Assembly: GCF_900114485.1 (NCBI RefSeq)
Contig: NZ_FOTF01000003.1
Coordinates: 208,460-272,459 of the forward strand
Origin: Loktanella salsilacus
GTDB taxonomy: Bacteria; Pseudomonadota; Alphaproteobacteria; Rhodobacterales; Rhodobacteraceae
Direction of reading: 5' to 3'
Length of the DNA stretch: 64,000 bases
The notes under the pieces are model-generated. The model saw only the letters and a list, made by a program, of their open reading frames with translations, had not been told where the DNA came from and did not search any database. The translations under genes and the position numbers were made by a program. Positions within the stretch are counted from its first letter, which is position 1. Each line of letters starts with the position of its first letter. Positions 45,001 through 56,100 of this stretch are shown piece after piece.

Positions 45001-45137
45001 TTGTTTTTCGCACCGGACTTCCACGAAGAGAGGTCGGTCAGTCTCTCACTCTAATGCTTCGCGCGGGGGTGGAGATCTTCGCCTATTTTCGGGCCCTCTG
45101 GGGCCATGCCAGCAAGAACGGACCTTCCTCTTTATGA
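42036..45137 (+). CDS. Unknown 1033-aa protein, first gene of the giant operon
   Basis: A 1033-residue protein with no family I can name. The first 160 residues look like a mixed alpha/beta domain (TPFIVDIQPGQDLLDEAACI; RWRLFTIAPTLAVWAVLRAL). The middle (about 230-780) appears beta-rich with many short strands, and the end (about 930-1033) is helical. No P-loop, nuclease or methylase motif is visible. The stop overlaps the helicase start (ATGA), so it is translationally coupled to it. By position it recalls DruH beside DruE in type III Druantia, but I cannot show homology. An A/T-rich promoter precedes it. Confidence 0.7.
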   Translation: MRTLGSSKSHGIISPEQLAEIEARLHAAWTGQGSTPFIVDIQPGQDLLDEAACIARALPRWRLFTIAPTLAVWAVLRALTLSYGTATHDVYIHINNFVGRSCDDPDRDDLKSRFRRAARDLGLPVSGNDPTNLFFAPLGPAHAQHDDLARAFVAASLHVGPPAIEDTATARLWQRRAVIERCPSLTRLRTTVFFDTSAHLARRFEAWRKNADPIGDTESHLFKAYDGAAKRVGRTKADLVGPPRLFWAGDRIGLEIEQSQQAQSLRLGAFPTKLTSGDRLRIAPPWGLELSWSAGAIIQKIAFGPAAGEALIFDADSGALLTRISADQQELEVAAERLVVLSAHKFSSPSFGEAIPAQDPNFWVAWVRAEETLSFVGRRDLSLARPREDALWIDGSVLGRDGSHALYACDGILRLKADPDVGGCERIIRMRIGNEVRYHSLLLDAEGQAMVPFSDLRLDAHSDPSEVNFEVLTPGAAGDLGARAALSTQCWIWPGTKSSTDDLADIPIPGNFSAARSAGLRVLDGLLSVDPHADQEAAILGLAGRKRVHEFQLVARGEKLWHYCIATNQRVFVPRGNSLLFGHDNRHDTLLLRSPDRDASLLVLGREIRRPFFQRHTIEIGAGQLEHPEGGDDRIALKRADGRVDILARIHRASDPSELELIEKSDEVSIKFKPSTPCRALVVRIEPLTSPALESEHTFDHSVPDLPPLELIQASLNSESGKIHVHIRQLNLSAPSRATFFLRDAAGSLHQLRDIRNAPIAIGLAGPVAAPSLQTLLALARFLSEPEAECLGGQLGRSLAPIYETTLDHVGASRMLGSVKSLLNVVRPDGQPPRHDIVASAPWILEAQPLAFAGLQTETGLAPLGKIYSIPSPSPAPDLGSDTPLSSWLDRVSADSSIPTELQVDKLQHGFRALRYRLKETDLHDIAGSGTLSGAVRLICGAHVEGLEQIRSFDINGGGDPLPARIAIQIERHARSCADAQATSFVDDIVFRTGLPRREVGQSLTLMLRAGVEIFAYFRALWGHASKNGPSSL

Positions 45138-48100
45138 CGATCCTCAATCCCAACTCTTTCCGTGAACAGCTGAATGCAGTCTTGGCCCGCTTCGTGGCGA
45201 CCTCATCGCCAATCAACGAGATCCGGGCACCCCGACTGGCCGAACAACTAAGGCAGAGCATCGGCCGTCTTAATTTCGTCAAGGGGCCGTTTGTGGAGAC
45301 CCTGCCGGACTTCGAAAAGGGTAAATCACTCAAAGGGCTCCAGGATGAAGGGGTTCTTATGCCAGAATGGCGCAACCTCGCTTCGGCCGCGCCATCCATT
45401 TGGTCTCGCCCGCTGCATGGCCACCAGGAGGCGGCGATACGGAGGCAGGAAAACTATCTGGTCGCAACCGGAACGGGTTCCGGCAAGACCGAAAGCTTCC
45501 TCTTTCCTCTCATCAACGACATCCTCTCCCAAGGCGAACTTGAGCGACCGGGCGTGCGTGCCATTCTGGTCTATCCTCTCAACGCCCTGGCAAACGACCA
45601 GCTGAGCCGGATCGCTCAGCTTCTTTTCAGGGATCTCGGAGATCCTGGCATCACGCTTGGCCGTTACACTGGTCAGGTGAAGTCTCGCGCGACACGCGAA
45701 GAAGAGATGACGCGCCTCCGCTCTACACCAAGCTTTCTCGACACCTTCGGCGAAGACGCCGACGTCCCGGGCAACTGGCTGCTCTCGCGTGAGGAAATGC
45801 GAACAGCTCCTCCGCACATCCTAATTACGAACTACGCCATGCTCGAGCACATCCTCCTGCTCCCGACCAACCGCCGCCTCCTCGGTGGAGCAGACCTGCG
45901 CTGGATCGTCCTCGATGAAATCCACACTTATGCTGGCGCGCAGGCAATCGAGGTGTCCTTCCTGCTAAGGAGGCTGAAAGCGCATCTCGGCATTCCTGAT
46001 AATCAGGTGCGCTGCGTCGGAACATCGGCTTCGCTCGATCCAGGCCGTAAGGATGAACTCGCGGATTTTGCATCCCGCCTCTTCGGTGAGCCTTTCGACG
46101 GAGAGCGTGCCGTCATTACGTCCAAACGAAAGGCCCATCCAAGCCTTTCCCGCTCCTCGGTGCCGAGCGGCCTTTCGGCTGCCAGTTGGGCCGCGGCACG
46201 AACCCTTGCCGAGACCGCCCGGGAAGCGGTGCAGAACGACACCCCGATGACGATCGAAGACTGGAATTTCGAGGCGGATCTTCTCGGTCTCAGCGATCTC
46301 CATCTCGAAGATGGTCCGTCGTTGGGCGATGCGCTAATTAAGCGCATGGCCGCTTTCGAAGAAATTCATCACATCGCCCAGCGCCTTGATGGCGGGTCGA
46401 TCGCGATAGAGGCGCTTGCGTCAGAGATCTTTCCCGATGACTGCGATAATGCCGTGCCGGCACTCGTCGGCCTTATCTCCGTGGGTGTTCTTGCGGTAAG
46501 CGCCAACGCGGCCGTCTTCCCTCTCCTCCCAGCGCGGTATCACCTGATCTCGCGCGCACCCGAGCGCACGGGCATCACCCTCATGTCGAACGCAGAAGAT
46601 AATCTCGGCACCGTTGTGATCGGTGCAGAACGCGATGAGGACGACCGACCTGTCTACGAGCTCTATGTCTGCCGGAACTGCGGTGAGCCATACATTGAGG
46701 CTTGGGATAACGGCGCACTCCTCGATCCGACAAAGGGCTCCGGCGAGAGGCACATGCTGCGTCTCGTCCCGGGTGGTTTGGCAATTGAGGAAGATGATGA
46801 TGCCGATCCTTCCCATCCAGGCCAGATAATCTTCGTCGATCCCTCCACGGGAAGGCCGATGGAAGCGGATGATGCCGGTGCGGTCGCCCTTGAGGACGTC
46901 GCCTTGCAGGAAGACCCCGATGACGGCAGTCGCTACATGCGCCGCTGTGCCGCCTGCAACCACCGCTCTGCACGCTTCAATGAACCTGTCACGACCGTTC
47001 GTCCGGGCGACGAGGCCATCGCCGCTGTCGCCGCCCAAGCTCTCCTCGAAGCCATGCCGACCCGAGACCTGGGCACCAATCCACCGATGGGTGGCCGCAA
47101 CCTCCTGGTTTTTTCTGACAACCGACAGGATGCGGCCTTCTTTGCCCCATTCTTCGAGCGCACCTCGCGTGAACAGGCAATCCGCAGCGCGATACTTCGT
47201 GCCGTTGATACCGGTGGCCGTATGGACATCGACAACCTCGTTGGGGCCGTTCTGCGCGAGCTTCAGGCTGACGGTCTGCGCCTCCACCGCCCGGGTGTTG
47301 TTCCTGAACGGGAGACGGGATCAAACGAGTTGCTTCGCCTGAAAGCCCTGATTGCCGCCGAGATCACAGTGTTTGGCCGCGGTCGCCTCAGTCTCGAGGG
47401 CTTCGGCCTGATCGGTATCGACTACGAGCTCATCAATCGCCCGATCGAGATGGTCAGGCGCGCCATGCCAGACGCCCTTAAGCCCCATGCTGAGGCATTC
47501 GTGCGATACCTGCTCAAGGTCATTCGCGAGCATCGCGCAATTGCCCAGAAGGAATCCGGCATGATCGACCTCACCGACGAGTCGATCTGGACCCGCATCG
47601 CAGCGCAGCTAAACCGCTGCGTTAGTCGCGAGCGAAATCCTCACACCAGCCTTCCTCTCAACCTCATCCCTGCGGGCGGACGTCCCAACCGGTTCACGGA
47701 TCTGATGACGCGGATGTCCGCAGCCTGCGGGACGACCATCGACGACAACGAGATGCGGGACGTGCTTACACAATTCTGGAAAGCGATCGAGCACCCGAAG
47801 TCGATGACGTCGAAGCACGGCGTGGGGCGCGGCCTGAAGCTCGACCGGTCACTCTTCATCGTGCCCGGCAAAGACATATCGCTATATCAATGTCTGTCTT
47901 GCGGTGCCCGCACCCAGTTCGACACCGCCGGGGTTTGTCAGGCGATGCGGTGCGACGGTGCTCTACGGAAAATTACACCAGCCGAGCGCAGCGATCTTTC
48001 GAACCGCAATCACTATGTCGCCCGCTACCTTGAACGTCCTCAGATGGGAATCGCCCGCGAACATACGGCCGCAATAGCTGGAGAGATCCGGTCGAACATA

Positions 48101-50074
48101 GAAGAGGAGTTCAAGGTCGGTGAGGTCAACATTCTTTCCTGCACGACGACCATGGAAATGGGTGTCGATCTGGGCGACCTCGAGGCGGTGCTGTGCAAGA
48201 ACGTGCCACCCTCTATCTCCAATTACCAGCAGCGCGCCGGTCGCGCTGGCCGACGTGCGCAGGTCGCACCGATCGTTCTCACGACCGCACGGTCCGGCCG
48301 CTACGATCGCGCCGTTTTCGAGAATTTTTCTGAATATCTTGCGGCACAACCGATCATCCCCTACCTCAGCCTCGATAATGCCGGCTTCTTTCAACGCCAC
48401 CAAGTCTCCATGGTGCTCGCTCGATTCCTCGATCATCGATTGGCGGGCTACGCTCGCCCCGGCTCGCCCAGGATGCGTGATATCTTCGCCGAAGCCCTGA
48501 CGGATGAGACCCGGGCGGCCTTCAATGAAGATTTCACTGACTGGCTTGGGCGCGCCGGGCCCAGCCTTGCCGAGGCAGCCGCACTTTCGAAACGGCTTCC
48601 TCCCGCGCTTGCATGCATCGCGCTTGACCAAGACGGCCTCGAGGCCGTTATGCGGAACCGCATCATGCACTTCGCGGACATGGCTTGGGGTCGCTTTGGC
48701 CTAATGCAGGAAGCCATCGACAATCTGGAGACTGAACGGGGGGAGATTGAGAAAACGGACGCTCAAAGGTTCATAAAGATAGACCGGTCCCTGGGCGCGC
48801 TGCGCACTCAACAACGGCTCTACATGAACCAATTTTTGATCGACCAACTCTCGCGCCGCGCCGTCATCCCAACATACGCCTTTCCGGTTCACTCGGTCTC
48901 TCTGGAGGTCCTCAACTCCGCAGGTCAGACCTCTGACACGGCCGTTCTCGAACTGGATCGGGATGGCTCGATCGGCATCTCGGAATACGCACCCGGCGCT
49001 GAAATCGTCGCCGGCGGGCGCGTATGGGTGAGTGAGGGTATTTCCAAACGATCTAAGTTCACCGGAGACGACGCCTACATCGAACGCGCACGATATCGTG
49101 TCTGCTCCGCTTGTCGCTCACCGCAGCTTACTCCTCAGGGCATGGACCCCGAAGAAGAATGCCAGCAATGCGGGGCAACCTTCCAGAAGGTGAACGCGAC
49201 ACGCGCTTTCATTCGTCCACATGGCTTTGTAACCTCTGTCGCTGACGGCCAGGGACGTGATCCTGGAGCAACTCGCATTCGCCCGACGGTGTCCGACGAA
49301 GCCCTCCTTCTTACGGAGGCTCCGCGTTCGAAATACATCGCCACCGACCTACCGGGCATCCTAACTTTCCATGCGCCAGGCTCAAACCGCCCGGAGCACG
49401 AGCTCGGTCGCATTATCACCGTGAACCGCGGCCGGCATGGGGGTGGCTTTGCTTGGTGCAATAGCTGTGAACATGCGGTTCCAACACATGGTTGCGGTCC
49501 AGATCATGCATGGCAACAACAGGTCTTTCTGCAAACCCACTTGAATCCCCGCAGCGGGCAACCTTGTCGATTCGACGTCTCCAAGCCGAGCTGGCCGATC
49601 GACCTCGCACACGTATTCGAGACCGATGTCCGAGGCTTGCTCTTCGAAGGCCTACCGCGCACGCCATCAGGCGACGCGATCGTGCCCGACGGCTCGCTGG
49701 ATCGCACACTCCAGGAGGCGCTTCGTCTCGGGGCGGCGGAACTTCTGGAGACGGACCCGCGCGACCTGCGGGCACTCGTGCAGAAACTCGACGGATTGCT
49801 TGTTGTCGTCATCTACGACTCCGTCTCCGGCGGTGCGGGCTATGCGACGCGCCTTACGAACGAGGATGGATACCTTGCCCGCGATCTATTGCTGGCGGCA
49901 CGAAAGATACTCAACTGCCCAAACCGCGACTGCATCACCAGCTGCACACGCTGCCTCAACGACTATTCCAATCAGCGCAACTGGCATGACTTTAACCGCC
50001 GCCCCGCCCAGGCCTGGATCGAGACGATCCTGATGGACGCAGGCGTGAAGATCGATCCCCAATGGGACCTCTGA
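45134..50074 (+). CDS. Giant DEAD/DEAH helicase with DUF1998-type zinc cluster (DruE/DrmB-like)
   Basis: A 1646-residue superfamily-2 helicase. Walker A ATGTGSGKTE (111-120), DEIH box (261-264), motif III VGTSASLD, then after a large insert CTTTMEMGVDLGDLEAVL and motif VI QQRAGRAGRRA near residue 1035. Cysteine pairs in the insert (CRNCGEPY near 515, CAAC near 600) may bind zinc. The C-terminus holds the DUF1998/MZB-type region with CPNRDCITSCTRCL near 1595-1608. The combination in one chain matches DruE of Druantia and MrfA-type helicases. It lies in the middle of a coupled operon. DNA translocation or unwinding is expected; the defence role is inferred from context. Confidence 0.85.
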   Translation: MTILNPNSFREQLNAVLARFVATSSPINEIRAPRLAEQLRQSIGRLNFVKGPFVETLPDFEKGKSLKGLQDEGVLMPEWRNLASAAPSIWSRPLHGHQEAAIRRQENYLVATGTGSGKTESFLFPLINDILSQGELERPGVRAILVYPLNALANDQLSRIAQLLFRDLGDPGITLGRYTGQVKSRATREEEMTRLRSTPSFLDTFGEDADVPGNWLLSREEMRTAPPHILITNYAMLEHILLLPTNRRLLGGADLRWIVLDEIHTYAGAQAIEVSFLLRRLKAHLGIPDNQVRCVGTSASLDPGRKDELADFASRLFGEPFDGERAVITSKRKAHPSLSRSSVPSGLSAASWAAARTLAETAREAVQNDTPMTIEDWNFEADLLGLSDLHLEDGPSLGDALIKRMAAFEEIHHIAQRLDGGSIAIEALASEIFPDDCDNAVPALVGLISVGVLAVSANAAVFPLLPARYHLISRAPERTGITLMSNAEDNLGTVVIGAERDEDDRPVYELYVCRNCGEPYIEAWDNGALLDPTKGSGERHMLRLVPGGLAIEEDDDADPSHPGQIIFVDPSTGRPMEADDAGAVALEDVALQEDPDDGSRYMRRCAACNHRSARFNEPVTTVRPGDEAIAAVAAQALLEAMPTRDLGTNPPMGGRNLLVFSDNRQDAAFFAPFFERTSREQAIRSAILRAVDTGGRMDIDNLVGAVLRELQADGLRLHRPGVVPERETGSNELLRLKALIAAEITVFGRGRLSLEGFGLIGIDYELINRPIEMVRRAMPDALKPHAEAFVRYLLKVIREHRAIAQKESGMIDLTDESIWTRIAAQLNRCVSRERNPHTSLPLNLIPAGGRPNRFTDLMTRMSAACGTTIDDNEMRDVLTQFWKAIEHPKSMTSKHGVGRGLKLDRSLFIVPGKDISLYQCLSCGARTQFDTAGVCQAMRCDGALRKITPAERSDLSNRNHYVARYLERPQMGIAREHTAAIAGEIRSNIEEEFKVGEVNILSCTTTMEMGVDLGDLEAVLCKNVPPSISNYQQRAGRAGRRAQVAPIVLTTARSGRYDRAVFENFSEYLAAQPIIPYLSLDNAGFFQRHQVSMVLARFLDHRLAGYARPGSPRMRDIFAEALTDETRAAFNEDFTDWLGRAGPSLAEAAALSKRLPPALACIALDQDGLEAVMRNRIMHFADMAWGRFGLMQEAIDNLETERGEIEKTDAQRFIKIDRSLGALRTQQRLYMNQFLIDQLSRRAVIPTYAFPVHSVSLEVLNSAGQTSDTAVLELDRDGSIGISEYAPGAEIVAGGRVWVSEGISKRSKFTGDDAYIERARYRVCSACRSPQLTPQGMDPEEECQQCGATFQKVNATRAFIRPHGFVTSVADGQGRDPGATRIRPTVSDEALLLTEAPRSKYIATDLPGILTFHAPGSNRPEHELGRIITVNRGRHGGGFAWCNSCEHAVPTHGCGPDHAWQQQVFLQTHLNPRSGQPCRFDVSKPSWPIDLAHVFETDVRGLLFEGLPRTPSGDAIVPDGSLDRTLQEALRLGAAELLETDPRDLRALVQKLDGLLVVVIYDSVSGGAGYATRLTNEDGYLARDLLLAARKILNCPNRDCITSCTRCLNDYSNQRNWHDFNRRPAQAWIETILMDAGVKIDPQWDL

Positions 50075-50146
50075 GTAGCACCGAAAGACTAACATGACGG
50101 CAATGATTGACACCCCCTCCAGAACAAATTTGAGACATGCCCTACG

Positions 50147-53100
50147 ATGAACGATCTTCTTAACTCTACCTTTAGTCAGCAGAGCCCTGAGATGTCGAAG
50201 ACGCACCCGGCGTGCATGGCAATGACCAGTTGGACTCTCGAAGACTGGACGCCGCCTGGAGCTTTCGAGCGCTTCCCCCTGCTTGAGATATGCCCTGATG
50301 CACCCACCTACTTTGCACAGGCCGGTCATTTCACGGCCCGCGATTTGCGGACCATCGTCACCATGCTCAACCTTGATACCGATCATCGGGATGCCGAAAA
50401 GATCTACCGGTTTATTCTCGAGCGTAGTGAGAAGGCACCTTGGATTTTTCCGGTCCTCGAAGCCAGCGTGGCCGATAAGCGCACCACGAACGGAGGGTCT
50501 AAGTCCAGGCGCAAGAAGAAAGCTCCCCTCGTTCTCAGCAAGATGCCCCTGATGAAGCTTCGCCTTCGACAGAACACGCATTTGCACGACCGCACCGCTG
50601 AGCTTCTCTCCCAAACCGTCCAGGCAGATGTAGCCGTCGGTGCCTTCTGCGAATACGCCATTGCCTTCTACCATCAGCGGATTGAGGAAACCGATCCCAA
50701 TCAGGTATTTCTCGAAGCTAAGGCAATCCTCACCTATGCAAGTTCCGATGAAGCACTTGCTGGCGAACTCGGCGACCTCAAAAAAGTAAACGACTGGGAG
50801 GGTCACGCCGGCCTTATCCTCGATCTCGCGAGAGATTACCCCGAGGCCGCCTCAGACAAGCTTCACGTGCATTCCCTCGAGACGCTTCGGCGTCTCGCTC
50901 AAGAAATTACTCTGACGACCGAAAAGCACATCTTTCAGCAGATTTCCGCCCTTGCCTACATTTGCTCGCAGCAAGTGGAGCTGTTGAGCGTTCCACGCCG
51001 CGACGCTGTTCTTCTTCAGGTTTCTAAACTTGGCCTAAAGCACTCGCCTGATCAGATCGATGACGACATGATCGCAACATTGTCGCTGGCCCTTGACGAA
51101 GGTCTTGCAAGCCGCATGCGCACTCAGGCTGTCGAGATCGCTGAACTCGAGGAAAGCGTCATCGAGTTTAAAGAGAAGATCCAAGCTGCGGGGCAGGATG
51201 AGGATTATTCCTTGCTTGCCGAGCTTGCCCAAAAGGCCAACTCCGGTAAGGAGGCGCTGAGTGCCGCGCGTGCTGCACGCAGCGACCTGGTAAGCTGCCT
51301 TGAAGGGCTTCTGTCCGGAGAGATCCAAGATCATTACGTCTCCCTCGACAGGATTCTCCGACATATCGCTGACGTTGCCGATGAACAGGAAGATCCGGCA
51401 GATGCCAGCGTTGTTCTGACGGCGGGCCTCTTCGATGTGGCCAGCAAAGTTAGTGCAACCGCAGACGCTGAAGACGAATGCGAGGAGCTCGACAGCGGGG
51501 AGGCTGTCGAACCCGCCGCCTCCGACCTGCCCGGGATTTCCGCCGAGCAATCCTACGCAGACGAGGCTGCCGATTATTCCGTCGTCTATCCTCTCGTTGA
51601 AAGCGACACTGAGACCTCTGCCGCTATTAACACAGATTTTGTTGACCATTCTCGGGCCGCCAATGCGGAGACCAACGACAACTTTGAGTCGGACCTCATC
51701 GCGGAACATATTGCGATCCTGGAGACGGATAGCGACGAGATCCTTCTTTGCCTCGACGACGAAGCGCCCCGTAGTGATGAGCTTGTTGTCGGCGATGACG
51801 ATGATGCAGATCCAGAAACTAACATCGGCATTCAAGCTGCCTCGGCTCCGCAAGTCGATCAACCGTTGATTGACACAGCTCCAACGGTCGATCCCGAGGT
51901 TCTCGCAGATCTGATCGACCGCGATCTTCTTGGTGTAGCCGCGGATGCGGCTGAGAGCTTCGAGGCTCATGGGCGCGCATGGCCGATTGCCGCAGTGGTT
52001 CTCAAGGCTGCGGCCGGCAGTCGTGGGCCGCACCGCGAATACGATCTGGACACCCAGCGCTTCCTAACGCTTGCCAACAGGGCCACCGGCAATGCCTCTT
52101 CGGATCTGGGCTCTGTCCTTCTACTTGGGGCGCTAATCCGGCCGTCGATCCTCGAAAAATCGGCCGCCGGCCTTAGGAGCAGCCTGTCCGGCCTGTGCCG
52201 TGGCAGCCTTGGCCAGCACCTCCAGCAAGCCACTGATGCCATCACAAAACTCGACTACGATTTTCCGCCTGATGCCGATGAGCTGGCCCGGCTTGCCGGC
52301 ACCCAGCGCGTGCCCCAAAAGCAAAGGATTGCCACGCAGCTCGGCCAGTGGGCCGACACGGTAGCTGCGAAGACATCTCGCTGGCCCTTTGCAACCGGAG
52401 TCTTGCACCATATCGCGTCGGAAGCCGGCCCTATTGGTGCCGCGCGCGCCGCGATCGATGCCGGCGGCGAAGATGCCCCTAAGCTGGCACGTCAGGCGAT
52501 AGATGCCCTTTCGTCGAACTCCGCGATCGGAACTGTCTCTGTCGATTATGCGAGCGCCATGGGCAAGACCAGCACACAACTGCACCCCAAGGGTCTGGAA
52601 TATCTCGAGCGGCAATTCGACGAACCTCTCGGACTGCTCGACAGCTGGCTACGCGCCGCAGCGCGGGAAGGCACCTATGGTCAGCAGTCGGAAGCCCGCC
52701 TGCGCACTACCATCGGAAATCTGACATCTCGCCTCGAGAAGGCCTATGCCGGCCTCGCGCAGGATGCCGAACTCTCATCAGACCCACTCACCAGCGCGGT
52801 CTCGCGCTGGATCGGCTCCCAGGTTAATGAAGCCCTAAAAGCGCTGCGTGGCGAAGATACCGGCTCCTTTGCAACACTCGAAGAAGCCCTCACCGCAGAG
52901 AGGGATCTCCTTCCTTCCGCTGTCCGCGACGCGATGGAAGCACCCGAGCAGCGCTTCGATGCATTCAGGGACATGCTTGTAACCGATGCACTGCGCGATC
53001 CCGCTGGTGCGCTCCTCAGGGCGCGCGATGAGGGTGCATTCGAGACGGCAATGCGGTTGGCCACGCGCTTCGGGATCGACGACCGCGAGGCCATCACCCG

Positions 53101-56100
53101 CGACATGATCGCTTTTGCGAAAACTTGGGAGGCGGAGATCACCTCCCGCTCCCGCAGACTTAAAACGCTGTCAAAGGTCGATTACAAGCATCAGGACGAA
53201 ATCTCGCGCCGCCTGAGCTGGTGCGAAATCGCCCTTACCCGGCTCGCCGCCATCAAGGATCGCTCGGAGATCCACGATCTCGCGGACCTTCCTGCCGCCA
53301 CGGCGGAGCTCGATACCATTTCGAGCGTGATCGAAGACAAGATCCGTGAGGATCAGGTTGAGCGGATTGGCCAGTATCGCAACGAGCGTAATGCTGAGGA
53401 GGCGGACGCGCTTCTGGTAGGCCTCAAGGGCGTCACCGTCGAGGCCACTGAGGACAGGATCGCCCAACTCCGCGATGGCAGGTCTGCGGCAACTTTCCAA
53501 ACCGAGCTTGGGGGCATAATATCTGACTTCGTCCCGGACTTTCTTGCCTACGCCACCACGGTCGGATGGCCACACACTGACGATGCCTATCAGGAGGCTG
53601 TCCTCTCCGAAGGCCCACTCTATATCGAAGAGGATCGGCGCGCCGTTGGCCTCGCGTTCATCAAGCTTTACCGGGCCATTGCCGCGTCGGCCGAAACTCG
53701 CCAGCCCGACGTGCCGAAAATCCGCGCGCTCTTCGAGGACATCGGCTACGACAGCGTGAAGATCCACAACTTCCAGCCGCTGGGGCGGACCGGTGTCTGG
53801 CAGGGCCGCATCACCGGCGCAATCAGGTCCGTGCTGACCGATGACTGGTTCCTGCCGCCAATCTTTGGTTCCCAGGCCAATGCCGGCACCCGTTTCCTGC
53901 TGGTAGGGCCTGACGCACTCCCCGAGAACATCGTGAAGGCCCTGTCATCGGATACGCCCTCGATCATCCTCTGCGCCGGCATCGTCGACGCCGCTCGGCG
54001 CCATGAGCTTGCCGAACGCCTTCGTGCAAACGCGATCCCGGCGCTTTTAATCGACGAGGCACTCATCGCCTTTACCGCCACGCGTAGGCAGACCCGGGCC
54101 CGCACGGTGTTCGAATGTGGACTGCCCTACGGTCGCATCGAACCCTACACGACCGATGCAGGACAGTTGCCGCCCGAGATGTTCTTTGGTCGCGGCGAGG
54201 AGATCCGACTAATCATGTCCAAGACGGCCGACGGCTGCCTCGTCTATGGTGGCCGTCAGCTCGGGAAATCCGCGCTGCTGGGACATATTGCCCGCATCCA
54301 GCACGCTCCCGAGCATAACCGCATCGTCATCAATCGCGAAGTTCGCTCGCTGGGCAACTCCGAGACCACCTCCGAAATTTGGGCACATCTTGCCTCGATG
54401 TTGTCGCCTGACGTCGTAAAAGCCGGTAGCCGCACGGCCGAAGACGTCTCCCGCGATATCCGTGCCTGGCTTATGCATAAGCCGCAGGGGCGGATCGTGG
54501 CGATGTTTGATGAAGCGGACAACTTTATGGACGCCGACACCAAGGACGACTATCCCGAGCTCGCCCGTCTCAAGAAGCTGATGGAGGACACTGGCCGCGC
54601 CTTCAAGGTTGTCTTTGCGGGTTTGCACAACGTTCAGCGGATGCATCGCCAGCCGAACTCGCCGCTCGCTCACCTTGGGCAGCCGATCTGCATTGGCCCG
54701 TTGAACCGGACCGAAGACGACAAGCGTGCCGCGCACGATCTCGTCGTCACACCGATGCGTTCCGCCGGGTTCCGATTTGAGACCCCCGAGGCCGTCGAGG
54801 AAATCCTTGCCTGGGCAAACTACTACCCCTCGCTGGTGCAAGAATACATGAAGGGCCTGCTTTCTACCCTCCATGGAACAGGAACCGGTAAGACCTATAA
54901 ATTGGACGGCGACGGCCCCCTCTGGCCGATCTCGAGCGAGACATTATTCTCTCATCGCGGGTTCGGTCATATCGAAAGCCGCATCCGCTACAAGTTCCAC
55001 CTGACGCTCGGGCTTGATCCGCGCTATGCACTGGTCGCCTACACGCTGGGGCGCCTCAACGTCGAAGGACAGGAAGACAAAGCCCGCGTCACCGGCTTCG
55101 AGCCGCGCGAGCTGCTCGACGAGGCACGTATCTTCTGGCCAAGAAGCTCCGAGTCACCTTCCCTCGCAGCCTTCGAAGCCCTGCTCGAGGAACTTTTCGA
55201 CCTCGGCGTCCTCGGTCGCGTGCCGATTCCGCATACCAAGCGCTATCGCTACCTGCTGGGCTCACGACAGGTAGCCACGATGCTGGGCTCTGAAGCTGAT
55301 ATCTACCATGCCCTGAGCGAGATCGAGGAAAAGGACCCTGCGGTTGCATATGATCGCGCAATCCATCGTCGCCGTTACACGACCGGCGTAGTGTCCGATC
55401 AGTCCGAATGGCATTACTGTCCGCTCACGGACCTCCAGATCGAGCGGATCGTCCAGCCTGAAGACGCGCCGGTCCAGATTGTCTGCGGACTTGAGGCCTT
55501 GGGTATTTCAAAGGTCGGATCTTCCCTCAAGCGGATAGCCAGTTCGGGGCACCTTCCGGGTGCACCCGACCAAGGAATCTCGGTCGAGATCGTCCGGAAT
55601 ACCCGTGAGTTGCGGGCACAGGTGGACCGCAAGGTCGGCAGCGGCCTGACCTCAATCGTCGTATTTACTCCGGAAACTCCCAAAGAAGCACATGACTCCA
55701 TCGTTTGGCTCGAGCGCCAGCCGCGCGTTCTTGGCAAACAAATCCGCCCGCTGATCCTTCTGGATGCCGCCGAAACCGAAATGCGCGATGTAGCCACCCG
55801 CCGTCGCGAACAGAGCCAGTTCTTGTCGGCATGGGGCGCGGAAATGGTGCGGGTTCATCTCCATCATATCGAAAAAGTTGAACTCGACACCCGGCCATTG
55901 CGCGAGGCAATCCTGTCATCTACGGGCGGCATACCCTCCGAAACCATCAATCTGATAGCCGCCATGCGCATTGCAGCCGCCCCGATGGAGGAAGCGCGCG
56001 GCTGGAAGGCGACCCTGAGAGTGCCAGCCGGACTCCTCAAAGGTGCCTTGGGGAAGGCGCTGGTCCTGCTCGACATGGCAGACAACGAGGACTACCAAGC

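Noticed and set aside
46421..47287. 288-codon minus-strand open frame in the giant helicase gene
   Set aside because: Antisense to conserved helicase coding; no ribosome site or family match.
50886..52033. Minus-strand open frames inside the 2036-aa ATPase gene
   Set aside because: Shadows; the plus-strand frame is continuous over 6.1 kb.
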